Made by a program: the position numbers and the translations under genes. The notes below the pieces were generated by a model. The model was given only the letters and a program-made list of their open reading frames with translations, did no database searches and was not told where the DNA came from. A stretch of DNA of 64,000 nucleotides from Micropterus salmoides (taxonomy: Eukaryota; Chordata; Actinopteri; Centrarchiformes; Centrarchidae), in the NCBI RefSeq assembly GCF_014851395.1, contig NW_024040817.1, forward strand, positions 27,025,140 through 27,089,139, written 5' to 3'. Every line of letters begins with the position of its first letter. Within the stretch, counting starts at the first letter, position 1. Positions 9,846 to 21,580 of this stretch are shown here, piece by piece.

Positions 9846-11990
9846 TTCTTCAGAGTTGATGTCATGTAGAATGAGCTTGAGTCCCAAGTGCACGAACAGA
9901 AATTCCTCTTCTCATTGCATGGCCTGTACTTCTTAGTCTGCTTCTTGAATAGTAAAAGGCTGAAACTCAGATTAATGAAAAAGCCCAGCGAAGCATCTTA
10001 GTTTCATCCAGGCAGTGGATAGAGAACTACGTAATAACCCTGCAGTTAACCAGACAGTTAGCTGCTGTTGCATGGAAGAGTCATAAAGTGTTCTTTTACA
10101 GCAAACCTATAACCGCTGCAGACATAAAGGCAATCACGGCTGAGCAATGAGCATGAACTGAATTGCTTGTTTAATGATAACCTGGTAAAGTCTAGCTTCT
10201 GCTGCAGTAAAGCCCCTTCCTGATAATTAACCCTGGTCTGCACGCTTTTCTATCTATGTTTGAGGCATGAGAGAGCACACCGTGGCTCCCACTGAAGCCC
10301 GGGGCCACTGGCTTTATGAGGACTGTAAATCAAAGTGGCACAGATGTGTAATTTTTTAGCAAGTCACAAAGTTTTTTATTTATTTATTGGAGAACTGTGG
10401 GGATGAATTCTTTAGGTGGTGTACCTGCTGCTGGTGAGTTACAATGACTAAAATATAAACTTCTCTGTCCATCACTAATGGCGCTGATGATATAATTCCC
10501 CTTGTTATTAAGGGTGGCATCCCAGCTGCTGTGTGAAATCACAATTAGCAATATGTATTACCTCCAATATGATAATCTCATGAAATATCAGCCTTCTAAT
10601 GACCATATTTATATCACAGAGGGTATGCAGTTAATTCGTAAACTGTAAAAATGAACTCCCCTGATACCGGGAATGGGCATGAAAACACAGATCTGATGAA
10701 AATAATATAAAGAAATGAGCTTTTACTGTCAAACTGTCAGCAGGGCCATTAACTGTGTTTTTATACAGGGGAATAGAAAAAAAATAGGTTTGTACATGGG
10801 TGTGGACATGATTGGATTATGTATGACCCTTTACAATGCTGATCTCCCTGATGCACATCCTGGATCTAAAGGTCATCTGGAAGCGGCTCATAAAAGCCTG
10901 TGAAGAAACCATGAGTCTGTGATCCCGGGCTGAGCCTCGTACCCCACCTACAGAGGGAGAAGATACAATTGGCTCATCATAAAGCTGTCAAGCGCCCAGT
11001 TATCCGCATTGGTGAACACAGTCACATTTCACTGCCACAAACACGCGCTTGGCTTTAATACATCCAACATGCTCTGGAGGAAATACAGCAGCCTAACCAG
11101 GGACCAACTTTTCTTTTTGCCTTGAGACAGCGGCAAGAATGTTTTTGCTATAAACGTGTGTAATTGTGTCTTTCAACAGAAGGCTTTCTTTGAATAGATG
11201 ATAAGAAGCATGTACTTGCTGTTGGAATTGTTTTTTTTCTCTTTCATCCTACATATCTGTTCATTGAGTAATAAAGATCATGTTCAGCATCTGTTGCAAA
11301 AATGTCTTGTCATGAAATGTTGGATTTTAGTGGAGTCATAAAATGAAAAAGAGCTTTTTCTCAGTTGGATTGTTTTCAGTGCAATTTCAATGTAAATCCT
11401 TTTTAAAAAGTTGATTTGCATTGTAAACACTTGAAATAATCCACTCAGTTATGACTGTCTTTCTTATGTTTTGAGAAAAAAATGTTTGTAGACTCATTAC
11501 TGGAGAACTTGAAATGCTAAGATGGATATTTTTGCTCCATAGGATGCTCAGTCAAGCTTTGTTTCTTTGCAACGCTTCAGTGGGGTTTGGAAAATCCCTG
11601 TTACATAAACAGTGCATAATGGCACACACAGACACAAAATCTGCCAGTACAATATATAATCTATAGTCTTTGATGTTTTTAAAAACTAAGATGAGAAAAT
11701 CAACCATAGACAAAAATACCCTGGGTATTATGAGTGCTGTATTTCTAGAGGAACGGAAATTAGCTGAGGTGTGGGATTTTGATTAATATTCTCAGTCACT
11801 AATGACTCAGCACCAGAGCGCTATTGGTTGATAAAAGTTAGATAACTGTGAGAGGCATTATCTGGATATTTGGAGAAACATTCAATCATTATGATTTGAT
11901 CTAGCAGCGTCTTCCCTTTTTATGACACTAATTTATCTAGCAGTGAAAGTATGAAAGTAATAGTTTGACAAAAGTGAGACAAAATGTGAA
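9846..11990. other. no feature recognised
   Basis: Two kilobases of apparently single-copy, AT-rich sequence without a convincing gene. The part near 10470-10650, with TAATGGCGCTGATGATATAA and many TAAT/ATTA words, has the look of conserved non-coding DNA. That is only an impression. Confidence 0.4.
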
Positions 11991-11994
11991 GCCA

Positions 11995-12080
11995 TGGCCT
12001 GGAGTTAATTAGCTTAGTTTAGCACAAAGACTGGATGCAAGGGGAAACAGCTAGTCTGGCTCTCTCCAAGGTAAAAGAAA
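11995..12080 (+). repeat. fragment of the GCTTAGCATAAAGACTGGA repeat family
   Basis: Contains TTAGCACAAAGACTGGATGC and GGGGAAACAGCTAGTCTGGC, the core of a well-known percomorph repeat that also occurs at 12890-13190, 21581-21810 and 57556-57780. Confidence 0.6.
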
Positions 12081-12889
12081 AATGTGCTTGCACATCTGTG
12101 ATCAAATCTTTATTTTATTGACATTCGTTAACGACATGCAGTCCCCAAAAAACAACAATAAAGGTTTATGTGTTTAAGTCCTTCAGACCAGTTGAGATTC
12201 AGATAATCTTGCTAAGTTGTATCGCTTTCCATATTTCTTCACACGCTAACGCGATCCATATTATTATCTGGTGTACCGCCTTATTATGTCAAAGTGTTGA
12301 TTTAGCCTGCAAGAAAGGATGTAACGGTACACAGCAAATGTGGAGTGATTTCTTTATACTAGCCAATACTTGCGCCACATGTTGCCCCTTTAAAAGGTGT
12401 TATTTGATATATTATACAGAAAGTGCTTTTGACATCCATTTACACTTTTCCCCCCTCTGCCACTTCATGTGAAGGGTAATCTCCACAGACAGCTGTTCAA
12501 ATCACACAAATCTCCCACTGTTTATATGTTGTGAATGGTATCTATTTTGATTGATTGAACAAGGCTTCCAGTGTTGCTATGAGCTTTCTGTTTAATAGTT
12601 GCCAGATTTCCCCCGCTCGCTACAATGGGCAGGGAAATCAATGAATCAATAAATAAAAACAACAGTTTTTTTCCTGAATATTCCTACTGAAAACATGTAT
12701 GTCCAGTTAATTTGTGCCTAGAGAAGACAGTTTGTCTTCCTGCTGTCCTTCCAGCTCATCAAGAGCTGCTGCTGACAGGGCATCTGGACGCTTCAGTGGC
12801 ACCTATGCATTGTTCATGTCTCACTTTTGATGGTGATTAACACCACTTATCCACGCTCACTGAGAAAAAAGAAATGAGAAGATTGCTGC
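12081..12889. other. no feature recognised
   Basis: Contains a 100-codon plus frame at 12170-12472 with no recognisable domain. No gene is supported. Confidence 0.4.
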
Positions 12890-13190
12890 CATATCTGGAC
12901 AGTAAATATAAAGCTGCAGCCAGTAAGCTTAGCATAAAAACAGTTTAAAAATCTATCAAACAAATTAGTCAAATATAACAAAATCCTAAGTGTAAAAAGT
13001 TGTGGTTTTATTGTGGGTATATGTGTCAGACTATTTCTTGGCTGGGAGCAGTGACTACCTGAGGTCTCATTTTACACTTGCACTGATTAAACAATCAAAG
13101 AAAGATATAATGTGTTAATTAGTGAGCTTTAGAGGTAGGCAGATTCTGATACTATACCTTTGAACAAGGCCAAGCTATCTGTCCACTAGC
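12890..13190. repeat. fold-back copy of the GCTTAGCATAAAGACTGGA repeat
   Basis: The left arm (about 12897-12940) reads TAAATATAAAGCTGCAGCCA then GTAAGCTTAGCATAA. The right arm (13115-13190) carries the family in reverse, with TTAATTAGTGAGCTTTAGAG and TATACCTTTGAACAAGGCCA. Head and tail of the family therefore face each other, as in the copy at 57.6 kb. Confidence 0.45.
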
Positions 13191-14400
13191 TAAGCATCAC
13201 ATTTACTGTACAGAATCAACAGTGGGAACATTCATCTCATGGTCAAACCCTCTGCAAGAGAGAACAAAAAAAATCCCAAAATGTCACACCATTCTATTAA
13301 AGAAGCAGATCACTAACAGGCTAAATTCAAGATCAATGTTGAAAGAGAACAATAGCACACTTTTTCCAGTAGGATGTGGATTGCATTACAATAGAGGTTG
13401 GCACACAAAGTGGACCTGGTCCAGTTATCTCTCTACATTTTTGGGATTTACACATTTTATTAAAATAGTGTCCCTCGTATATTTCTGGAACCTATTAAAA
13501 GCTAACTTTATATGTAACTTTACAGACCTGTTTTAAAGTGGGCTTCAGTCCATCAGTCTGTCTCCAACTTGACTTAAAGTCACACATCTGACTCAATTTA
13601 TCATGTTTCATTGTGCAGCTTTGAGCTCATGCTGTTATCCATCCTGGTTACTTACACTAGGGATGATTGATTGCCACGCTCATAGACCTCGTGTAAGGAC
13701 TTCCAGTAAAACCATTTCAAAGATTTTGAAGGATTACATGACTGGAAACATGCGTATCATGCAGGGTATGTACAGTAATAATAATAATGGAGCAAGCCAA
13801 TCAAACTGCCATTGCTCAGACAGTTGCTGCTCCACACAGGCAGTGTGCTTCCTGCAACCAGCAAGAACCTATGTTAATTTAAAATAAGATGAATGACGCT
13901 CTGATTCCTTATGTATCACAAAGTTTACCACATTTATTTTCATGAAAAGTCACGCTTATACATACAGATTGAGTCAATGGGCGTTGTGGGCGTTGGATCC
14001 TGTAATGGCATGCTAAAATCAGAGTAATCAGTCCTTTTCATTCACTTATTAATGGAAGCTCCCACCAACTTCCAGTCACGTCTACCTCTCTCTGCTGCCC
14101 TACATTCTGTACTCTAACAGCTGCTGTATGTCTGCACTCTGGCAATCAAAAGTGTGTATGGTCTTGAGAAGCTTTGATTTGAGCCCTGTTATTATTCGTC
14201 ACCTTGTTTCACTTTTAAGATGCACTCGCGTGACTCAAGATGTAGAAATCCCATCACAAAACTCATTAATGTTCCTTTGTTTTTAATAGATACATCGAGC
14301 AATGGTCAGATCTACTGACAGACCTCTTATATGAAGACTACCTGCTTCTGTGTGCATGTTCCAATCTTCCTGTTTAAAAAAATACACGTAGCTGAGGTAG
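13191..14400. other. no feature recognised
   Basis: Open frames at 13222-13536 and 13603-13887 have no domain or splice support. No gene recognised. Confidence 0.4.
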
Positions 14401-14404
14401 AAAA

Positions 14405-14705
14405 TTTCAATTCAATTTATTTAAAATGTTTTAATTAAACTGAGCCAGTCTTAACTGTAAGCTTTATCAAAGAGGAAAGTACCTGCTCTTAAATGTGGAG
14501 ATGATGTCTGCCTCCCGAACACAAACTGGAACCTGGTTCCACAGCAGAGGAGCTTGATAGCTGAAGGTTCTGGCTCGCATTATACTTTTTGGAGACTCTA
14601 AGAACCACAGGTAAGAAGCTAAAACAGAAGAAATATGATCTCTTTTCCTGGTTCTTACCAGTACACATGCCACCGCAGCATTCTGGATCAGCTAGAGAGT
14701 CTTAA
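14405..14705. repeat. teleost dispersed repeat fragment
   Basis: Contains AACTGGAACCTGGTTCCACA, TTTGGAGACTCTAAGAACCA and GCAGCATTCTGGATCAGCTA. These words come from a repeat common in cichlids and other percomorphs, and the fragment at 790-975 is probably another part of the same family. The open minus frame here is repeat-derived. Confidence 0.6.
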
Positions 14706-14721
14706 AGGATAATTTCTGTAC

Positions 14722-14910
14722 TGGGCTCTATTTTCACATATTTTGGTGTCAAAGTTATAAGTAGGTAGAAAAAGTTTCCTTTGGGGCAAATTCCACAAAA
14801 AGTGCTTCTTTGTGCAACCGACAGGCTCAGACTTTTATATGAGGTGTCTAACAACATCATGGAAAGGAGCCACAGGAGTGACTCCCGGTGGCACCCTTTG
14901 TTTTTAACAA
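14722..14910 (+). repeat. dispersed repeat shared with 59145, copy 1
   Basis: GGGCTCTATTTTCACATATT, CAGGCTCAGACTTTTATATG and ACAACATCATGGAAAGGAG recur in the same order and orientation at 59145-59385. It is a diverged, probably non-autonomous DNA element. Confidence 0.6.
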
Positions 14911-15176
14911 TAAACTATGTGCAAGAAGAAAAGTAGCCCAACAATTTGTCTTTGGTTTTCTGTTTTAAATATTTTACGTTTAGGAGGACCCAAAAAACAC
15001 AATTTTTAAATAAAGACTTGCACTGACAGAATGAATCTTCAATTATTTGCTGTACAGCCAACACATCGGAGCTGACCCCTAAGGTGAGACCCTGTGGGTT
15101 TTCTATTTCTTCAAGGGTCATTTTACAACACAAAGTTGTATAACAACATTTACAGTTGTAGTCCCTTTATGCTACA
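14911..15176. other. no feature recognised
   Basis: Short flank left of the Tc1 element. Nothing named. Confidence 0.4.
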
Positions 15177-15178
15177 TA

Positions 15179-15385
15179 CAGTGAGGAAAATAAGTATTTG
15201 AACACCCTGCTGTTTTGCAAGTTCTCCCACTTAGAAATCATGGAGGGCTCTGAAATTGTCATCATAGGTGCATGTCCACTGTGAGAGACATAATCTAAAA
15301 AAAATAAATAAATCCTGAAGTCACAATGTATGATTTTTTAACTATTTATTTGTATGATACAGCTGCAAATAAGTATTTGAACACC
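15179..15385. repeat. Tc1 left terminal inverted repeat
   Basis: The outer end is CAGTGAGGAAAATAAGTATT and the inner direct repeat GCAAATAAGTATTTGAACAC lies near 15364. It pairs with 16577-16783. Confidence 0.9.
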
Positions 15386-15399
15386 TGAGAAAATCAGTG

Positions 15400-16417
15400 T
15401 TAATATTTGGTACAGTAGCCTTTGTTTGCAATTACAGAGGTCAAACGTTTAGTTTTTCACCAGGTTTGCACACACTGCAGGAGGGATTTTGGCCCACTCC
15501 TCCACACAGATCTACTCTAGATCAGTCAGGTTTCTGGGCTGTCGCTGAGAAACACGACGTTTGAGCTCCCTCCAAAGATTCTCTATTGGGTTTAGGTCTG
15601 GAGACTGGCTAGGCCACGCCAGAACCTTGACATGCTTCTTACAGAGCCACTCCTTGGTTATCCTGGCTGTGTGCTTCGGGTCATTGTCATGTTGGAAGAC
15701 CCAGCCTCGACCCATCTTCAATGCTCTAACTGAGGGAAGGAGGTTGTTCCCCAAAATCTCGCAATCCATGGCCCCGGTCATCCTCTCCTTAATACAGTGC
15801 AGTCGCCCTGTCCCATGTGCAGAAAAACACCCCCAAAGCATGATGCTACCACCCCCATGCTTCACAGTAGGGATGGTGTTCTTGGGATGGTACTCATCAT
15901 TCTTCTTCCTCCAAACACGGTTAGTGGAATTATGACCAAAAAGTTCTATTTTGGTCTCATCTGACCACATGACTTTCTCCCATGACTCCTCTGGATCATC
16001 CAAATGGTCATTGGCAAACTGAAGACGGGCCTGGACATGTGCTGGTTTAAGCAGGGGAACCTTCCGTGCCATGCGTGATTTCAAACCATGACGTCTTAGT
16101 GTATTACCAACAGTAACCTTGGAAACGGTGGTCCCAGCTCTTTTCAGCTCATTGACCAGCTCCTCCCGTGTAGTTCTGGGCTGATTTCTCACCTTTCTTA
16201 GGATCATTGAGACCCCACGAGGTGAGATCTTGCATGGAGCCCCAGTCCGAGGGAGATTGACAGTCATGTTTAGCTTCTTCCATTTTCTAATGATTGCTCC
16301 AACAGTGGACCTTTTTTCACCAAGCTGCTTGGCAATTTCCCCGTAGCCCTTTCCAGCCTTGTGGAGGTGTACAATTTTGTCTCTAGTGTCTTTGGACAGC
16401 TCTTTGGTCTTGGCCAT
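15400..16417 (-). pseudogene. Tc1 transposase, inactivated by an early stop and a small deletion
   Basis: The transposase cuts the element out and pastes it into TA sites. The start at 16417 opens MAKTKELSKDTRDKIVHLHK, and 301 codons are open. Residues 1-55 form the first helix-turn-helix, GAPCKISPR (59-67) takes the place of the GRPR box, and about 68-115 form the second helix-turn-helix. The catalytic DDE triad is complete: D153 (MWSDETKIE), D244 (FQHDNDPKHT) and E279 (NPIENLW), with 34 residues between the last two. Codon 302 is TAG (15512-15514), where the reading then continues ICVEEWAKIPPAVCANLVKN. Near 15450 a small deletion shifts the frame shortly before the natural end (stop at 15400-15402). 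Full Tc1 transposases are about 340 residues, so about 40 are lost. It is a recently dead copy. Confidence 0.9.
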
Positions 16418-16576
16418 GTTAGTAGTTGGATTCTTACTGATTGTATGGGGTGGACAGGTGTCTTTATGCAGCTAACGACCTCAAACAGGTGCACCTAATT
16501 TAGGACAATAAATGGAGTGGAGGTGGACATTTTGAAGGCAGACTAACAGGTCTTTGAGAGTCAGAATTCTAGCTGA

Positions 16577-16783
16577 TAGACAGGTGTTCAAATACTTATT
16601 TGCAGTTGTATCATACAAATAAATAGTTAAAAAATCATACATTGTGATTTCTGGATTTTTTTTTTAGATTATGTCTCTCACAGTGGACATGCACCTACGA
16701 TGACAATTTCAGAGCCCTCCATGATTTCTAAGTGGGAGAACTTGCAAAATAGCAGGGTGTTCAAATACTTATTTTCCTCACTG
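16577..16783. repeat. Tc1 right terminal inverted repeat
   Basis: Reverse complement of the left arm, ending AATACTTATTTTCCTCACTG. It includes the inner motif GGTGTTCAAATACTTATTTG near 16582 and a T-run near 16658. Confidence 0.9.
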
Positions 16784-16785
16784 TA

Positions 16786-18610
16786 TGTGTCACTTGTGTC
16801 ACAGAAAGACAACATTCATCAGAAGTGGCGCTCACCTTTGAGTTCCTATTGTTTTTCAAAAACTCTCAATACTGCATTGCATCCTTTTATGGATTATCTG
16901 TTGCCGTTTTTGTAGGTTGTGCTTTTTATTCTTCCAGCCATTGAGCAGTTATCACTGCTCATGACAATTACCCAGGTGTCATAGTGTTTATTCCCAGCCT
17001 GCTGCAGTTGCTGCTTCCTCCAATTACACCCATAAAAATGTGTTCACCTGGCCTCGCACTAGACCGGCAAAACATCATCATTTTGTCTTTATGGGCTGTT
17101 GACATTTTGATTGAACAAAGGCCACACTTGTTTTAGATCATATCTTAAACCATAAGTCATTTTAGGACCCTCTGGTCCACATTAAATCACCTTTGTGGAT
17201 CATAAATCAACAAAACTCAGCTGCAAAATTGACATTTATTTACATTCAAATGTGGACTTAAACCACTACTATGGTCAGTGTGACTGTGCAAATGCAAAAA
17301 ATCACCCTGGAGGAAAATACAGCTCTCCTTTTATTGCGGTCCTTTAAGGCCATGCATCATCAGGTGTTTCTGGAAGGGAATGCAGCGAGCGCCATAGCAG
17401 ACGTGACAGAGTTTTGTGCTTTTATTACACTTTATGGCCGAGATTGATCTCGCTGTTTCTGTGTAATCAACATCCCACCTGAAGACCCATTACTTCGACT
17501 GAATGACAACAGACGGCAGACTCCCATTGTATTTATCTCTGTTGAAAAGACAGTCGAGAATGAAACGCCATGCATTTACCTGACAGAAATGAGTCTTTTT
17601 TTCTGTCTCCTGCATCTAAAATTGCAGCCTGATGACTTGTGCTATCTGTACACTTCAATGATTGTCTCAGTGTAATAATAATAAAATAAAAAAAAAGAGG
17701 TTCTTCGCAGGTAGCAACACAATTGCTACACGTTTCAACCTTGATGGAAGATGGAACGAGGCTTAATGGTTCTGGTATGGCGAGCCCATTACCTGAGTAG
17801 CATGTCCTGTCGGGAGTCTCCTAATGCCTTACACATCAAATCCAGGAAAGGAGAGGCTGCAAAGTGCTTCATCTGGACTAGGATTTAGTGATTATGTTCA
17901 GGGAATACAGGATACAGAAAATATTTCATGCATGTCATCCTCTTTAGGAAGCCAAAAAGAACACTAAATCCAGTTGTGTTACTTAGAAACATTTTTATTT
18001 AATGAAAGTATCTTTTCTCTGAGGGGTCAAGTAGGAAATAGACTTTACATATACTTTACATGTCAGTTGTTTGACTGAAACCCGTGATTTAAAATAAAAA
18101 CAAAACAAAACAAAAAAACACCCCACCATCTACACAAACAAAACGGGATGACGGTCACTGTAAAAAGGAATATCTTGATGTTTTGGTGGTTGTAGTGGTT
18201 AAGGGTATCATTTACTGGGCAGATATTCAAACAGACAGCTGCTCTCCTTAATTTCTATAGGCTAGATGTGGAGGAAGGAACATATTTCACTGTTTGAAAC
18301 TCTTTTCAATGACACAAAAACAGACTCAGTGCTGTGGCCTCCACTCTAGATAACGCGGCAGACATGAACGGTGAATATAAGTAACATTGGTACAACATAA
18401 TATGCGCCATTAGAGGCAACTGAGCGTGATGGTGGTTCGGAACTGTTTGCTCTCCACAGAAATGCTGTAAAGTTTGATGTTAGTAAAGTGCACACAGCAC
18501 AGTCATATTCACCACCCAGGTTGCTTTAAAGCAAAGGCCACAAAAGGGAAGAGGTGCTGGGGAGCTGCTCTCTCTGCTCACTGCTGGGTTTAGACAAACA
18601 AACATTTAGT
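16786..18610. other. no feature recognised
   Basis: About 1.8 kb of mostly unique AT-rich DNA. The 17330-17590 part is less AT-rich and looks like possible conserved non-coding sequence, but there is no direct evidence. No gene recognised. Confidence 0.4.
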
Positions 18611-18616
18611 TCAGGG

Positions 18617-18641
18617 GTGTGTGTGTGTGTGTGGGGGGGGG
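18617..18641. repeat. (GT)8 plus G-run
   Basis: A short GT microsatellite running into nine Gs. Confidence 0.85.
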
Positions 18642-20109
18642 TCATTTGGGTAAATTTGAGACTTGCCTCATGCAGGTTTAAAGGGTCTGTTCACCAAAAT
18701 GACCAAAAAAAAAAAAAGAAGCACTTACCTCCTGTGGTATCTAGTCATGCAGATATTTTGTCTCCATACTTTCTACTGATGAATTTAGTTTCTAAACCTC
18801 TGAGCAGTGTTTTAATTGGATCTGTTAGTCAAATTATCTCACCAGTACACACACATTTACCAAAGCAGCTGTTTTCGGTCTAAACGCCTAAAATCCTAAG
18901 TGGCTCGAAACACAAGACAGTGTGTTTATTAGCATCTAACCGAGATCGCAATCTTTCTCGAACCTTAACCAAAGTGCTGCTGTCGCCACAGACAGGACTC
19001 AGGATGCAAAAACCCGGTCACTGTTCTCATAGTCCTGCACTCTGTATGCCCGCCATCTCTCCTGACGTCCAACTGTGACTCCGGTGTCGTAAATAAATGC
19101 AGTGCTTGATTTACTCATATACACATTGCCTCTGACCATTATCCAGGGAGCGATTACAGCATTCACTGTCAGCACATCATCATTTAGAAATTATATATAT
19201 ACACGGGACTTTCTGGGACGGGGTGGGGATTTAGACTAAAGGCTGGGAAACATGATCCATTAAAAGCACTATTGTTTTCATGTTAGACAACTTGTGAAAA
19301 TGCTACAATACTCAATAATATGCTGTACTTAACAGACAATAGAGTGAGTGCATGTTATATCTAAAAACATTACATTATATAAAATAATTTCCCTATTATT
19401 TGAACCTATAAAAGGCCATTGTTCTGGGGTGGAGGCAGAAGCCTGGGCAGAAAAAAATGCATAGTTATGTAACAATAAAAGTAAATCTTTGTTATGTGGG
19501 AAAACTTGGGCGTAACAGGGTAAAAGCTCCAGTGTATATAAGCAGAGGCTGAGTGAGAGAGTCTGTCCTTCTGAACTGCACAATATCAATAGTAGAATTC
19601 GGTTGACACGGGGAAGGTGAGCTTACACTTAATGAAACACATGAAAGTGAACATAAACTGGGAGTTAAGTTGGATGCGTTTGAGGGTGATGGTGCACCAA
19701 GGGGCTGGTTATTAGAGAGACTGGGAAGCATTATGTTATCAAAAGTACAAACACCATTAAAAGGAAGAAAGGACTCGACATTCAAATGTCTAGATCTGCT
19801 GGTTGCATTTATGACCCTAAAAAACCCAAAAACTGTTGAGGCCAAAAGAACAATAAAACTGGAAGTCCAGAGTAAAATATTTAGCTGCACGCCGTGGCAA
19901 ACCTACTCTAAACTCTTTGGCATATACGACCAGCAGAATTTCCAGTTTGCAGTTTCATTTATCTTTTTCTGATCAATATAAAAATTGAAATAGAAAAAAG
20001 TCAGAACAAAAAGAGTATCAAATTTCATGTCTCCTACAATTTGTTTTTGTAAAATAAAATGTTAACATCAAAGTGTTTTATGCCAAAAAGGCCATATATC
20101 AATGCTACA
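18642..20109. other. ctdp1 downstream flank, no gene recognised
   Basis: Holds a possible repeat fragment at 18675-18860 (AAAGGGTCTGTTCACCAAAA then an A-run). Two overlapping chance frames lie at 19492-19890 (minus) and 19670-19972 (plus). A short (AT)n lies at 19190-19202. Nothing supports a gene. Confidence 0.4.
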
Positions 20110-20123
20110 AAAAAAGCTAAGCC

Positions 20124-20129
20124 TTTATT
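20124..20129 (-). terminator. ctdp1: ctdp1 polyadenylation signal, distal
   Basis: AATAAA on the minus strand (TTTATT on plus), 194 nt after the stop codon. It is the second of two canonical hexamers in the short 3'UTR. Confidence 0.55.
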
Positions 20130-20167
20130 TACACAGCAACAAGCCATTTCTGTACAGGACATTCATT

Positions 20168-20173
20168 TTTATT
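20168..20173 (-). terminator. ctdp1: ctdp1 polyadenylation signal, proximal
   Basis: AATAAA on the minus strand (TTTATT on plus), 150 nt after the stop codon. Either this or the hexamer at 20124 could direct cleavage. Confidence 0.45.
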
Positions 20174-20322
20174 ACAGCACACACTCATGGCTCATACACC
20201 CAAAACACACACCGACTCCAAAGCAGAAAAATAGGATTTTTAGGTACCACTTATAGGGGCGACTGGGGCTGATTCTTTAGTTGTTGCCCTTTTCCGGTGA
20301 CTGAGTCCCTTCATTTTCCATG

Positions 20323-20500
20323 TCACATAAAGTCATTGAGCTCTGCCTCCAAGGCAGCGGCCATCTCGTCCGCCTCTGAGCTGCTGCCGCCTTCTTCCCC
20401 ATTGGAATCTTTAGAAGACTCGTCGGCAGATTCCTCCACCTCCTCCTTATTCTGGTCACCGTCCTCCTCCTTGGCTTCATCATGCTTACGTTTGTGGCCC
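20323..20500 (-). CDS. ctdp1: ctdp1 (FCP1) last coding exon, RAP74-binding C-terminus
   Basis: Final 58 codons plus TGA of FCP1. The exon follows a splice acceptor (TTTATTTCTCTAG) and its first base completes the Arg codon left open by the exon at 56530-56735. It begins with a basic patch, GHKRKHDEAK, possibly a nuclear localisation signal, and continues through a Ser/Glu/Asp-rich linker. It ends in SEADEMAAALEAELNDFM. In human FCP1 the equivalent last residues form the amphipathic helix that docks in the winged-helix domain of RAP74 (GTF2F1), which recruits and stimulates the phosphatase. Several Ser residues followed by acidic residues fit casein kinase 2 sites, which are known to matter in this tail. 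Compared with the human ending as I remember it, one Lys is Ala here and the penultimate Leu is Phe. A longer minus-strand frame covers the same bases but ignores the splice site; it is a shadow. Confidence 0.93.
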
Positions 20501-20929
20501 CTAGAGAAATAAAAGATGATTTTGACAGAGAACTGTAAACCGTCAACCTGTGGGACTTCTCTGCTCCGCTGCTGCTGATTTACATCATCAACAAGAATAT
20601 CTTATTTCTTCTTATTTAAAACAGAAGACAAAATGCTGCATGTGGTTTTTGCTTTGTTACAAAATAGAACCAAACCAGAGACTACATTCCTTTACTTGAT
20701 CAGTTACTTCAAAGAATTAGGGAAGTGATGAGACACTCGGCTCACGAGACGAGCCACGTTATTGGGTTCACGAGATTGAGCTAAGACGGGAACACTATTT
20801 TTAAGAAATCTTCAGTGCTGAATTAAATGAAAGTATTGAGCATTCAATACTTAATTTCTTAATAATTTTTTCTGTACCAATTTATGGTGGAAATGTTTTT
20901 ATTTATATAAAGGGAAACAAAATTTAGGA

Positions 20930-21050
20930 GACATTAGAGCTGAACGATTTTGAAAAAAAAAAAAAAAAAAAAAAAAAAATCTAATTGCATTTTTTCCAGA
21001 TATTGCGATTACGATTAGCCAGTCCATTTTTGACGGAACTTGCATTGTCA
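20930..21050 (+). repeat. hAT-type terminal fragment with A27 tract
   Basis: TTAGAGCTGAACGATTTTGA, a 27-bp A run (20953-20979), then TCTAATTGCATTTTTTCCAG and ATATTGCGATTACGATTAG. This is one end of a common fish hAT-like repeat. The other end is missing. Confidence 0.55.
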
Positions 21051-21580
21051 AGCAGCACAGAGCAGAATAACCGGGCAGGAAGTCAGACACAGAATACCGG
21101 ACATGAAGTATGTTCCGCTTTATTTGGTTAAGTTTAGGTAACAAAACTATCACAAAAGTAACAAAGCAGCACAGTGATGAGGGAATCAGAGCAACTGGGG
21201 AGCCAGGTATACGGAAATGGAGGAGGCATGATTACAGACAGAGGGGGGAGAGGGGTAAAGATGGTTAGAAAGTGCAAAGAGGACGAGATAAGAAGGGTAA
21301 CGCCTTTGGGAAAACAAAGTGGATTGGGGAGAAAAAAACCCACAATTACAAACAAAATGAAAACGCTGTGTCTCCAAATTAACCAACTAATTACAAAATC
21401 AAATATAACCTTCCAATAAAAAAAGACCCTGTGTAATAAAAGTGCCACAGGCATCTTGGATGGCTAATTTGTTGCACGTGGGGCATCGTTTCTTTGACAC
21501 CAGTGGCAGTACGATAGCGAGACCCCCAAAAAATAGTTTACCTTGACAAATACGGTGACAAAGCTCTCAAAGGTTAAAAC
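21051..21580. other. no feature recognised
   Basis: Intron sequence with purine-rich parts (21170-21320) that give long but overlapping frames on both strands. No domain seen. Confidence 0.4.

Larger units (their letters stand above)
15179..16783 (-). mobile_element. Tc1-like DNA transposon, full length (1605 bp)
   Basis: Inserted at a duplicated TA (15177-15178 and 16784-16785). The ends begin CAGTGAGGAAAATAAGTATT on both strands. The terminal inverted repeats are about 205 bp and nearly identical; each carries an outer and an inner copy of AAATAAGTATTTGAACACC (inner copies near 15365 and 16580). This is the IR/DR layout of many fish Tc1 elements. One transposase gene lies between them on the minus strand. 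The arms have diverged little, so the insertion is probably fairly recent. Confidence 0.95.
20110..20322 (-). other. ctdp1: ctdp1 3' untranslated region (approximate)
   Basis: Sequence immediately after the ctdp1 stop codon, read leftwards. Two polyadenylation hexamers lie on the minus strand within 200 nt. The left limit is set about 15 nt past the second hexamer and is inferred; the true cleavage site cannot be read from the sequence. Confidence 0.6.

Noticed and set aside
15561..15935. 124-codon plus frame inside the Tc1 element
   Set aside because: It is the antisense of the transposase gene; the minus strand carries the real protein with its DDE motifs.
19492..19972. Two long overlapping frames (132 codons minus, 100 codons plus) beside ctdp1
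   Set aside because: They overlap on opposite strands, have no domains or splice context, and lie past the polyadenylation signals.
20277..20546. 89-codon minus frame across the last ctdp1 exon
   Set aside because: It ignores the splice acceptor and is in the wrong frame; the FCP1 tail lies in another frame of the same DNA.
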